Positions 34,022-44,400 of a stretch of 64,000 nucleotides of DNA are shown here, in pieces. The notes below the pieces were generated by a model that made no database searches, was not told the origin of the DNA, and was given only the letters and a program-made list of their open reading frames with translations. Position 1 is the stretch's first letter. Every line of letters starts with the position of its first letter. The stretch comes from Cylicocyclus nassatus (taxonomy: Eukaryota > Nematoda > Chromadorea > Rhabditida > Strongylidae): contig CATQJL010000305.1 in assembly GCA_958299035.1 (NCBI GenBank), positions 33,431,733 through 33,495,732 of the forward strand, read 5' to 3'. A program made the translations under genes and the position numbers.

Positions 34022-36598
34022 GTACCAGCCAGCAGTGCACCTCACCGCACATTCACCCTCTATTGTAGCGATAGCTAAAAAATTGCAACTGCTCAGATAA
34101 TCGCCGGGGGCAAGCGGCCATGCGATTTACGGGCAAGCGGCCATCGGAAAAATAGTTCGCTGATTTCTTGCGGTCCGCTTGCAGTATTTGGAAGAATTTT
34201 GGCTAAATTTTAGAAGAATGCTTGGAGAACAATTGCGGTTATTTCAACTGCAGCGCAGTGGGCGCATTCTCGTGGATTTTCCGCGAGAGTATGCAAAATT
34301 GTTGGGGGTCGTACGGTCCTTTGTGAAGGATCGCGCAGCCCGTCGGACTTTCCGCTGAGAGAAAGTACCACAGACTCGGGTAATGTTATGTGGAGGGTTG
34401 CCTTTGCTCGGCGTACGCCCGAAACTGCGTAAAAAAACCAAGCGCCTGCTGAAGGTTAGGCCCCCTCTTGCCGAAAAAGAGTATTTGACGAGCGCTTGCA
34501 GGAAATTTTGCTGCCCGCTGGCGGTACACGGAAGTACCGCTCGCCGAAGGCTTTTCCAAATTTTGCTGACCGCTTGCAGAAAAGCGCGAGTTTGCGGACC
34601 GCCTGCCTCTGGCAATTAGCTGAGTACTGGACCTATCCCACCTTAGTAGATTATGATGCCCAAGTGCAAGTTTGAAGATTCAGGAAAAATTTCATATGTT
34701 TTTCCTTTTCGGGGTTACATGGCATCCATTACCTCTAGTCGGAGTATCACCACGGCAGAGTTTGTCGCAACCATTTACAATTCCTTGATTTCAGATGGCA
34801 AGGAAAAGTTTATCGACTCTTGTGTTTGCTTGGCCTCTCCTCCGCGGCACACATATTCACTGAGCTTCTTCGTCCATTATTTCTATTAATTTTATGGCAG
34901 ACCCAGGCCAATACAGTGGCATCTTTATTGGCCTTACGTTTCGACAAAGTCGTCGCCTTCGGAGGCCTGAAGTAGATTGCAGTTATCCTATCTGCGAAAC
35001 AAGACCGCCAAACGCCATTCCCAAACATCAGTCAGTCTAGTCCCACGCCAACGTACTGAGATACACCCCGATGTAGAAACTGATCTATGATCCACTGCGG
35101 TGTTAGTGAGTTAGTCGGTAGCCGCACAAAGTGGATGGAAGACACTGAGGTACTCAGTGGAATGGTCTTTATATATGTGCATTCTGTAGCTCACATACTG
35201 ACAAGAATGGTAAGAGCTCGGTCGCTATCGATAAACCTTCACTTCGGTTATTCATGCTTGAAGTTCTAATGGATATCCAAGCCGTTTCCATAGTTTGCTG
35301 TACTGCCTCGTACGATAAAATTGTGCATTTTACATCAAATTCACTGCCATCAGGTGCTTCTATCTTATGCTTTCCCGACGGTGTAACGCACTCGCTCGTC
35401 ATCAATTTCCAATGCTGGGGTTTATACTGATACCCATGTTCCGGAACTGTTCCCGCACAGTTCCCGCACTGTGCAACTGTTCCGGAACTGTGCTGCATGC
35501 GCTGCAACCGCCCTACACGCGTTTTGAACGGCGGGAGCTGAAGAACTTTGACCGTTTTCAACAATTTTTCTTCCAAGTTCCGGGTTCCTCTCATTTTGGC
35601 CTTATTCCTCTACCGCGCCTCCCTTTCTAATCAGCAGAACTTCGAACTCGAAACATGGTTGAAGAATGGGCACTTTTCTGCTCTACATATTCGACAAAAT
35701 GCCTGTTCTTGCGCTCGCCCATTCTCGCTTCGTTATCTTTTTGCTCAAACCTATTCCATTTGTTCCAGGAAGCCGCTGCCTAGTTTTCGCAAGTGTCTGT
35801 CTCCGCTTAGGACATGCGAACATTCTGAGAATGCGGAAATGGAAACTTTGCTCTTGTTTTCTGATCATTCGTTTCTGGGCATTCTCAGCCCCTCTCTTTT
35901 TTCCGCATCGTTGTCTCTCCGTTCTTCTACTTCGCTTCTCCTTGTGATGAGAAAAGTTGTGAACTTGGAGGGGGCTGAGGATTGGACGCTGTTCTCTTCT
36001 CTGTGCGCTTGTCCATTCTCTCTTCGTTATTGTTCACACCTACTTCATGTGTTCCAGGAAGGCGCTGCGTATTCGGCATCTGTATTGAAAGAAACATAGA
36101 CAGGTCTTTAGATCACAGACGAAGAACGATGCCTCAGCAGCCTCGCTTCACCCACGGTGAGTGGATGGGCTTTCTGAAAGGAGCTTGTGCCTCCGCCACC
36201 TCTATTCGCACTGCACTTCAATCTAGAGTCCAAGTACGGGGCTTAGCAACTGAAGTGTCGGGTGCACCAGCCACTCCCGTGCGGGACTCTGCACCTCTTC
36301 CGCGAATATGCCCTCTAATCGCATCCAATCGACTGAGGCTTCGCCTTTCCCACGCTCGCGGTGGGGAAGTGATCAGAGAGCATGTTCGCGAAAGAAGTGC
36401 GGAATTCGAGGAAGTAGAGATGCTGGTGCACTCGATACTGCAGTTGATAAGCCCTGTATGTGCCAAAGAACTGAAATTACGGTCCTCCAAGAGAGACCGA
36501 ACCGACCTATCCATAAGGCTACCGCCAGAGTGTCGAAGCCGCCAGCGTCGAGCTAGCCCTGAGCTGTCCCGGCGCTATTTCGATCGATACACTTGCTG
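34022..36598. other. GC-richer region with local duplications, no gene assigned
   Basis: 34.08-34.62 kb repeats 'caagcgg' and 'accgcttgcag' words and holds overlapping open frames on both strands, typical of GC-rich repeat DNA. 35.70-35.78 and 36.00-36.08 kb are a diverged duplication ('ttcgttat...tgttccaggaag.cgctgc'). A minus-strand frame (35169-35594, 141 codons) and a plus-strand frame (35982-36686, 234 codons) are long, but neither shows a domain and the latter runs into the 36.6 kb repeat. I do not call genes here. Confidence 0.3.
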
Positions 36599-36762
36599 TG
36601 CCAGTGTATCTGGCAGCTACGATGTGAGCACACAACCGTTCCTTACAACGTTTTATTGTGGACTGGCAAGGCTGTCGCCCCGCTAATCCCCGGCCCCCCG
36701 AACCCGCCCGCTTTTATGGCGGGTGATTTATGGTAGGGTTCGGGCAGATGGCCGAACATTTG
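36599..36762. repeat. Direct repeat, first copy
   Basis: About 164 bp from 'gtgccagtgtatctggcagc' to 'agatggccgaaca' recur with virtually no difference at 37049-37212, exactly 450 bp further on. The end includes a short palindrome around 'cccgcttttatggcggg'. Confidence 0.9.
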
Positions 36763-36936
36763 GATGACCTTTATGCCTCCATTTATGCTGTTTATTGCGT
36801 CCCTACACGCTTCATAATTTTCCTCAAATGGGGCATTCAACTGCATTTCCTTCGTGTACGGTGTATATCCCTCAACGAATTTCTGGAGGGATTGAATGCC
36901 GCGTTTGATTGCCTTTTTATGTAGAAAGAGTGACAT
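36643..36936 (-). other. 97-codon frame of possible retroelement origin
   Basis: Minus-strand frame with coding-like, helix-rich sequence (KRGIQSLQKFVEGYTPYTKE, EENYEACRDAINSINGGI) that runs into the direct repeat and stops. It resembles coiled-coil N-terminal parts seen in nematode retroelement gag-like proteins, but I cannot name a family. It occupies the unique DNA between the two copies of the direct repeat, the layout one would expect if the repeats were short terminal repeats around an internal remnant. Confidence 0.25.
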
Positions 36937-37048
36937 CTTTCAACGGCGTTTTCGTTCAGATCCGAATGGGATGGAACTCTTTTTCCTTTTGCAACTGCTT
37001 ATCGCAGGGCAAGCTCAGAATCTTCCCGGTCGATGCACCAGAAAATTT

Positions 37049-37212
37049 GTGCCAGTGTATCTGGCAGCTACGATGTGAGCACACAACCGTTCCTTACAAC
37101 GTTTTATTGTGGACTGGCAAGGCTGTCGCCCCGCTAATCCCCGGCCCCCCGAACCCGCCCGCTTTTATGGCGGGTGATTTATGGTAGGGTTCGGGCAGAT
37201 GGCCGAACACTT
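37049..37212. repeat. Direct repeat, second copy
   Basis: Second copy of the 164-bp repeat at 36599-36762. Divergence begins right after 'ggccgaaca' ('tttgga' versus 'cttgca'). Confidence 0.9.
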
Positions 37213-37359
37213 GCATTTCGTTCGAGGTGGGGCCAGCTGACCTAGTTCTCAGCCAGGTAAATGCACCGACTATTGATCGAAATCTCTCAAAAACTCTGTT
37301 AGCGCTTTGCCGGCACAGGGTTAGCTAGCCCCGCCCTGAACGAAACGTGTAGGGTTGTT

Positions 37360-37475
37360 TCATACTGCGGTCGCTGCAGCAACGACAGTCGATCAATCGA
37401 TATCTTTTGTCCGCCTCTATATGACTGCAGCCGCTGCAGCGACTGCACTATGAAACAACTCGTATCGATCGAAAC
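37360..37475. repeat. Foldback around GTTTCATA...TATGAAAC
   Basis: 'gttgtttcatactgcggtcgctgcagc' pairs with 'gctgcagcgactgcactatgaaacaac', with a spacer holding 'gatcaatcgatatc'. Small non-coding foldback. Confidence 0.65.
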
Positions 37476-37784
37476 AGCGCCAGGCTCGGCGCTGGCGCAG
37501 CTTCGGTACTCTGGCGGGAGCCTAAATCATCCCGCTAAAGCGAAGGGTGCGGGGTCAAAGGGGCTCTTCCTGTTTTCAAGCTTTAACAGTTTTGCAGTAA
37601 ACAATCATAGCGAGGTGTTGTGAGCTCCTAAAATTACAGTTGCCCTATAGTAGCACAGAGTTTCATACGAAGTACGGCAAAACCTACGTTTTGCAATTTC
37701 GCTACAATCCCTTTGTCAAATGTTCAAAATGGTATCCTCCATCCAAACAATTGTAGCGAGCATTTGCGGACTAGGATGTGAGCT

Positions 37785-37970
37785 GGGGCGGTATGCATCA
37801 ATCTCCCGTGTTGAAAGCGGGCGATCATTTTCAATAGAAAAATGATTGCCCGGCCGGGTTGGCCGCAGCTTCATACATTAGGGTTCGGGCGGCCAACTCG
37901 GCCGGACAATCATTTTACTATTGAAAATGATCGCCCGCTTTCAAAACGGGAGATTGATGCATACCGCCCC
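37785..37970. repeat. Near-perfect palindrome
   Basis: 'ggggcggtatgcatcaatct' at the left pairs with 'agattgatgcataccgcccc' at the right. The arms continue through 'aaagcgggcgatcattttc' and 'ggccgggttggccg', with a centre near 37.87 kb. Non-coding foldback. Confidence 0.85.
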
Positions 37971-38586
37971 TGGTCAAAGTTGATAAACAGCTGGGTCGGT
38001 AGTAAACCTATCGAAACTCAGAGTTATAACTCAGAGTTAACTCTGAGTTATCTCTGAGCTAACGCGCAACTTTTTGACCCCTTTAACAGGTGTTTGAACA
38101 GATCAAATCCGGAAAGCGATGATATGGCAGGATTCTCCTTAACACGTAGTTTATTCCTAGTAGCGCAACATTGTCCAAATCGTCCTGCACAAGAAACAAC
38201 GCCACCAAACGCGCAACTAATGTCTGCGATAACTCTGAGTTTGATGCGCGTTCCAGTCTATCGTAGAACTCAGAGATAACTCTGAGTTTGGTCAGAGAAA
38301 GAGAAATAGTGCGCAAAAGAAGAGGGGCAGCTAAAAAGTCCTCCGGGTACATTTTGCTCGTAGTTTAAGCAGGCATGATGGGGGTATCGTGGTGCGCAGT
38401 GATTTACAAAATTTTGAAATTTTGTAAAAACTTGGCCTAGGGGGTTACTCGGTGCGCTGGTCACGCATATGGAACCCATTTTTCACTATGGGGTCATATA
38501 GAGGTGTTACGGTAGGTTTACGGTAGATGGGAGAAAATCACGAAACTGATCGAAACTTAGTACACTGAGGTTATTCGGGGCGCCGA

Positions 38587-39291
38587 TCCTACTATAATAA
38601 CGCGCTAAGAGTGTTTACGTGTTTTTGTGTGTCTGTCTGTCTGAATGTCTGTCTGTCACGAAATTCGTAGAGCGTGTTCCAGCTAATGTCCTGGGCTCAT
38701 ATTTTGCATAGCACTTGCTAATGGCATGAAAGTCCAACATGCAAAAGCACAAGCAGATTCGTTGAGTGGGTCTCTTGAAAATTGCGCGTCAAACGGATCC
38801 ACTTTGCATTTGGCCCACAAAATTGGGTCCGTAATTCCACTTTTTGCAGAGTGCTGGGTGTTTATGGCAAGTAGATGTGCAAGCCATGAACTTAGGCCCA
38901 AATAAGTGACCAAAAGTCCATTACTTTACAAAAGCGGCGCCAAAAGTATTGCTTGCGTAAATGGTCAATTTGCCAAGGTTCTAGAAAAGCATTTGAGAAA
39001 ATTTTCGCATAGAGATGTAGCTCACGGTGACTATTGCCTTTATGGCGACTATCAAACCATGACAAATTCAAAAACCTATTCAAATTTGCCGTTGTCTTCC
39101 TGCAAAATTTTTTTCCAAGCAAAATCACCGACCTCACGTGAAAAAGCTTTCTAAATGAGTAGTTGTTTACATTTCATTCGTGGTAGTCGGCATAGCGCGG
39201 TGAGTTCCAGTGCCACGATTTTACGGGAATGAGTAAGGCAATAGATAGTAGAGCCAGTGCGAGCCTCTGCGAAGCAGAGGTGACGTACTGG
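38587..39291 (+). mobile_element. Helitron-like unit 1
   Basis: Starts TCCTACTATAATAACGCG, with A before it, passes through a GTCTGTCTGTC tract and 'cacgaaattcgtagagcg', and ends with the hairpin CCTCTGCGAAGCAGAGG, 7 bp, then CTGG followed by T. TC start, 3' hairpin and CTRR end fit a Helitron. It is non-autonomous, with only translation-artefact frames. Confidence 0.55.
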
Positions 39292-39988
39292 TAACTTATA
39301 ATAACGTGCTAAGGGTTGTTTACGTTTGTCTGTCTGTGTGTGTGAATCTCTGTCTGTCACGAAATTCGTAGAGCGAGTTCCAGCAAAGGTCTTGAGCTAG
39401 AATTTTGGAAGTAGCTCTCTATCAGCATGTAGGTAAAATGTGCAAAAGCACAATCTGATCCGATAATTGGAAACCTGTAAAATTGTGCGCCAAACGGATC
39501 CACGCGACCTTTTGCGCGCCAAAGTGGGCCTGTAATTGGACATTTTCCAAAGTCGTGGATTCGTTTAGCAAGTAAATTCGCAAACCATGGACTCCAGCCC
39601 GAAAAGTGAGCCAAAAGATTACTTTCACGCGAGATCGGCGTCAAAAAGGAATAACTACGTAGATGATCGATTTGTCAATGATTTAACTGAGAATGTAAAA
39701 AAATTTCTGCTCAGAGATGTAACTCACGATTGTTATCATCCCTATGGCGATTATCAAGCCATTATAACTCCAGACACTGATTCAAAATCGCATTTAATCT
39801 CTTGGAGAATACTTTCTTTCCCTCAAAGTCACCGATCCTACATGAAAAAGCTTTTGGAATGAGTAGTTGTTTACACTTCATTCGTGATGATCGGCATCGC
39901 GAGGTAAGTTTCACAGCCATCATTTTGCGAGGCACATATGGATAGTAGAGCCAGTGCGTGCCTCTGCGAAGCAGAGGTGACGCACTGG
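39292..39988 (+). mobile_element. Helitron-like unit 2, in tandem
   Basis: About 70 percent similar by eye to unit 1 through its whole length, in the same order ('cacgaaattcgtagagcg', 'caaacggatccac', 'catgaaaaagctt'). It ends with the same hairpin and CTGG then T at 39985-39988. It lacks a clean TC start, so it may have been generated together with unit 1 by read-through transposition. Confidence 0.5.
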
Positions 39989-40452
39989 TAACGAATATGA
40001 CATGTAAATTGTACTGCAGTGTCATCTGACGGGGTTACGGTAGGTTTACGGTAGATGAATTAAAGCGGCGCAATTAGCCGAAATTCGGTACACTGGAGTT
40101 ATTCGGGATGCAGATTACGGACAATCTATCTGCTACATACACTGGTGACATATGGGACGGTTACGGTAGGTGTACGGTAAGTAAGACGAAATCATAGAAG
40201 GGCAAACTTTGCCCGGAGGATTTATTCTGTGCGCAAATCCTAATAGTCAAATCTTATCATTGCATAAGTCATCCGCTTTCTCTATTGTTTGAAGCTTTCA
40301 GCTGCGCAAAAGACCAATCCTCGTGATGAACCATCACTGTCCGATAGAAATGGAAATGAGTGAGGCTTTGGTATAACTTGTTTTGACCTGCTAAGTGTTA
40401 ATGGAATGAGTGAGTACATATGGCAAAGCAGTTCTAGGGTTCATGGGTGTGT

Positions 40453-40520
40453 CATGGTCTAGCGTTTTAGTGTTAGGATCTTTACGCTAGACCATACAGG
40501 TTCGAGTCCCTACTTTAACG
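40453..40520 (+). other. 10-bp hairpin next to a tRNA B-box-like word
   Basis: TGGTCTAGCG pairs perfectly with CGCTAGACCA 14 bp later and is followed by AGGTTCGAGTCCC, a good match to the RNA polymerase III B box. The stems do not fold as a cloverleaf (no matching acceptor stem), so this is not called a tRNA. It could be a tRNA-derived relic. Confidence 0.2.
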
Positions 40521-41410
40521 TCGCTTTTGCAGCAAAGTGCTTAACAGCTCCTCAAAGCAAAACTCCGAGCTTGAGAGTTGGAATTCGGAATTACGAAAGC
40601 ATAACTCAGAGTTTCAATAAGCGTAACTCAGAGTTTCAAAAACGGAACTCAGAGTTATCTCTGAGTTAACGCGGAGCTTCAAACTCGGAGTTTCGACCAG
40701 ATTACTACCGATCTTTATCCACACACATTGATGGGGGCGATCTCTCGCTACCAAAACCACGCCGCTTTAGAGGTGCGACGCCTATACCCATTACAATCAT
40801 GTGAACAAGCGACATCTTAGAGTGTAACGGAGGTTAAATTTTGGATTGGTACATGTATGAAATCCAAAAGGAAACATTTTACCTGATGTTATCTTCAGAA
40901 TTGTTGCTTAGGATCGCATATGCACTTGCAGTCATACGATTTGCCTGGAAACATCACTTTGACCTTTGTGCTGAAACACGCCTCGAAACTGCCCACGAGT
41001 CGGAAGTGCAGGTACTACATGTTAACGATCTGTGGCTTATCCTTGGATTTCGAAATCCAACACAAGTCGGTCAGTGTACTAAAGCACTTTTCTGGATCGA
41101 CACTTTGATAGTGTAATAGTACACAAGTCGCGCACAGGAACCTAGTTTTAGCGCCTACTCATTGCTAGCAATATACAACATGCCTTTTGTGCCATGACTT
41201 TCGTGCACGTTTACGTTGAGTGAAGTTAAGGCGCTCCAATCAAAATTCTGGCATCTCGCCAGATCGATTCGCAGCCAGTCAGCACTTTCGATCGTTGATT
41301 TGCAGTCGTGATGAAATTATTAACGTATCTAGACAGTTAAACTACTTTGCTCTAATTGTTATTTAGTATAGCTACTGTTCTCACTACTCTACATCAGCAT
41401 TTTAAAGCAT

Positions 41411-41423
41411 ACTCCCTTTGCAG
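41411..41423 (+). promoter_or_regulatory. Probable trans-splice acceptor of the MINDY gene
   Basis: ACTCCCTTTGCAG ends at 41423, 30 bp before the chosen ATG at 41454, with no upstream coding exon visible. In nematodes this layout marks spliced-leader addition. It could instead end a non-coding 5' intron. Confidence 0.45.
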
Positions 41424-41453
41424 TAAAAAAATGAATGTTTTTAGCGCGTGGCA

Positions 41454-44400
41454 ATGCCTCTGCATAATGGTGCTACTCAAGAAAGCGCACCAAATGATGA
41501 CGAAAAAGTGGTAGCTGAACTTTTACATAGCTTGCTTGATCGGATCGAAGAGGGACTTGTCGAAGGTACTTCAGATGAAGTGACTCCTAATAACGAAGCT
41601 GAAGTGGCAAGCACTTCAGATGCCAATTTATCGGAGCGCATTAATGAAACAAAGGTATGTTTTGCTTCATTTCGTTATCTTCTGAGTCCTCTCGCATTCA
41701 GGACTTGGACGGAAAAGTCGGTCCGAACGCACCTAGCCCACCATCGGAAGAAACCGATCGCGACAATTTTAAGGTTTCATTCATATTTCATGCCTTCTTC
41801 GTTAACGAATAGTCGTTGTAGCTCAAATCTATTCGCTTTGACTCAATCAAGTTCTCGATCGTAACACAGAACCTCAATGGACCGTGCCCTCTTATCGCCC
41901 TCGTCAATGTTCTGGTTTTGAAAGGTTAGTTATCGTGCGTGGCAACTGCTCTCAAAAAATCGTTGGACTGTCGTATTTAAGGACTCGCGAGGCTTCCTTC
42001 TTCTGGTAACGTAAGCAGGGATGCTCTGACACAGTTGGTATGTCTTTGTGTCTTTCATATGTTCTTCAATAGTTCAGTTTAGATAGCGGACACCTTGTTG
42101 AGGATGAGACCTGAAAACATGAACAGTCAGGTGGAAAGCAACTACAATCGAAACTTGGATGATGTTATAAACATCCTTCCAGATCTTGGAAGGGGTCTGG
42201 ATGTTAATATCAGGTAGCCTTTTGTCCCAGTATTGTTTTTAATGACATTTTTTATTGTACGTTTTATTTTGAGTTAAAAGGTGATGAAATGAGAGCATGC
42301 TGTAACATTGTTCGTTACTTGAGTAAGTGTTCATTCTCCGCTAATCAGCAAACATTCGCGCTTCAGAGGCTAAAGGTAGGAGCCATACTTGGTTCGGATT
42401 CAACCGGTTCGTCCGGTTCACCATTCGCTGTTGTACCACCACTATATAGAGTAGTAGTGAATGGGGTGAACCAGAGGAATCAGTTGAATCGGATGAGTCT
42501 GGCACTTGCCAAAGGCTTAATCATGACGAACGCCTACCCTTCATCTAGCGAAGCAGGCTCGAGCGTCGCTTGTGAGCATCCTTCATCATTCAAGCTCAGT
42601 CACCCGCGCATAGCTCAGATGGAATGTCGGGTAAATTCTTTTTCCAGTAAAACTCTCGGAGTCGGTAGCAACCACTTTATACTCTTAGCTCAAGCGCGGT
42701 AACTGCAATTTTTCTCTTGGATGTGAACATATTGTTTTATCACTGACAAGGGGAGGATACTTGGTGACCGTGGCCTTTTGCCATGAGATGTATACCAGTA
42801 GATGCGCCTTGAAACGCTGATTCTAATTCTATGTTCATTATCTGCTGTGCGACTCCCTGAACGAAGTTATGGACTTTTTTCCATATTATTTTTGCAGGAT
42901 TTAGGCAGTCAGAATCGTCGGTATCCAGGCTTTTTAGACTCTAATGTATCGCTGACAGTTTTCCTGACCTTAACGTGATGCTTTACTTTATTTGACGCTC
43001 TTTTGTAGTGCGTCTAAACATTCAAACGATATTGGTGTATCCTGCATCAAAAATAGTGCAAATTTTGGTGGCAAGAAATGCTCATAACTTCTTTAGGAAA
43101 AGCGCACAGCAGATACCGAAAACAGACTTGGACAGCGCTTCAAGATGCATTTGATGGTATATCCTTCATTTCAAAAAGCCACAGTCACCAAGTATCCTTT
43201 CCTTGTAGCTACTTTACGTAATAGCTCATCAACTTCGCATACAATTTATAACTATTGTATGATAAGACCTCTCTTGAGATCCATAGAACTTTTGTAAAGC
43301 ATTTTTTTGCTGTATGAGTTTGACATACTTACATGATCGCTGGTTCTGCTTGGGATGAGGATTTATGGTAGTCAGTAGTTTAGGCTGCGTTCGTACTGAT
43401 CCGGAAGTTCGGGGACAGTTCCAGCACAGCGCTAATCTTGAGCGCTGTGCTGGAACTGTTCCCGAACTTCCGGATCAGTATGAACGCAGCCTTAATACGC
43501 GTACTGCAGACTACGTGCCTTCGCGACCTTTAAATTGGCGCCTGTTGATGTCCATGGTTCTTTCTCTCTTTTGATCTGACTGGATATTAATTAGTTAGTA
43601 GTATAGTTTCGTTTGGTTTTTCTCAACAGTAGCATACCGAGAATGGGCATCTTCGCGCCAAGAATGGGTTGCGATTCATGACACGCAAGGACTGGGCGCC
43701 ATGCGTCCCACCAAGATAGTTCGTGCATGGGAGAGATAGCAGATGGTGAAAGAAACGAAATATCGTTCGATCAAAGAGATGCCGATGCGTCCGCAGTCTG
43801 TGCGTGCTACGAATGGCCGATACTTACTTAAACCATAGGAATGACCTTTTTGCAGTGACCTGTTTCTACTTGTGAATAATCAAGACAATCTTTTGAATTT
43901 TCTCAATAATTCGTAGCCTTGTAGAATTTTTTTATTTTGGGCCCACAAAAATTCGGGGAATTATCAGTATTCGGAGTGCGTAGTCAGCACCCACCACCTT
44001 CATTGAGAAATTCTGCCCCCCCCCCCCCGAACGAAAATCTGGCTACGCCACGCTGTTTGCTAGATAAGCTTTTACTGACGGGTAACAGTAAGCACCCGTC
44101 AAACTCAGCTCAGAAGTGCTCAAATGCGCCCAGAGGTAGGCACCAGACTTAGCCGGTTCACGCGGTTCACTCCTTCGCTATTGGTCAAATTGCTGAATTG
44201 ACCAATAGCAAAAAGGTGAACCAGGACCGAATAAGTCTGGCGCCTGCCAAACGCATCGGTCATACCGCGCACGATCTCAAGGGAGGTGTTTTCGGTCGAA
44301 GTGGCCTTTTCAAATGGAATTGATACGACTGTAAAGAGCATCAAACGCTGCTTCCAAATCTGTCTTCGTTATCTGCCGAGCGCCCCTAGACGTCGAGTTA

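Larger units (their letters stand above)
37994..40712. mobile_element. Composite element with terminal inverted repeats
   Basis: The left end, 'gtcggtagtaaacctatcga', and the right end, 'tcgaccagattactaccgat', are complementary. Both are followed inward by runs of the 12-bp palindrome AACTCAGAGTTA (37.99-38.06, 38.22-38.29, 40.56-40.70 kb). Inside are the tandem Helitron-like units and three copies of a GTTACGGTAGG word (38.51, 40.03, 40.16 kb). No transposase is visible. It may be a foldback transposon into which other elements inserted. Confidence 0.45.

Noticed and set aside
35982..36686. 234-codon plus-strand open frame, the longest in the window
   Set aside because: GC-rich DNA with open frames on both strands, no recognised domain, and its end lies in a direct repeat that also occurs elsewhere.
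42289..42702. 137-codon open frame in the MINDY intron
   Set aside because: It covers a foldback repeat found again at 44.13 kb and lies between two well supported exons of MINDY.
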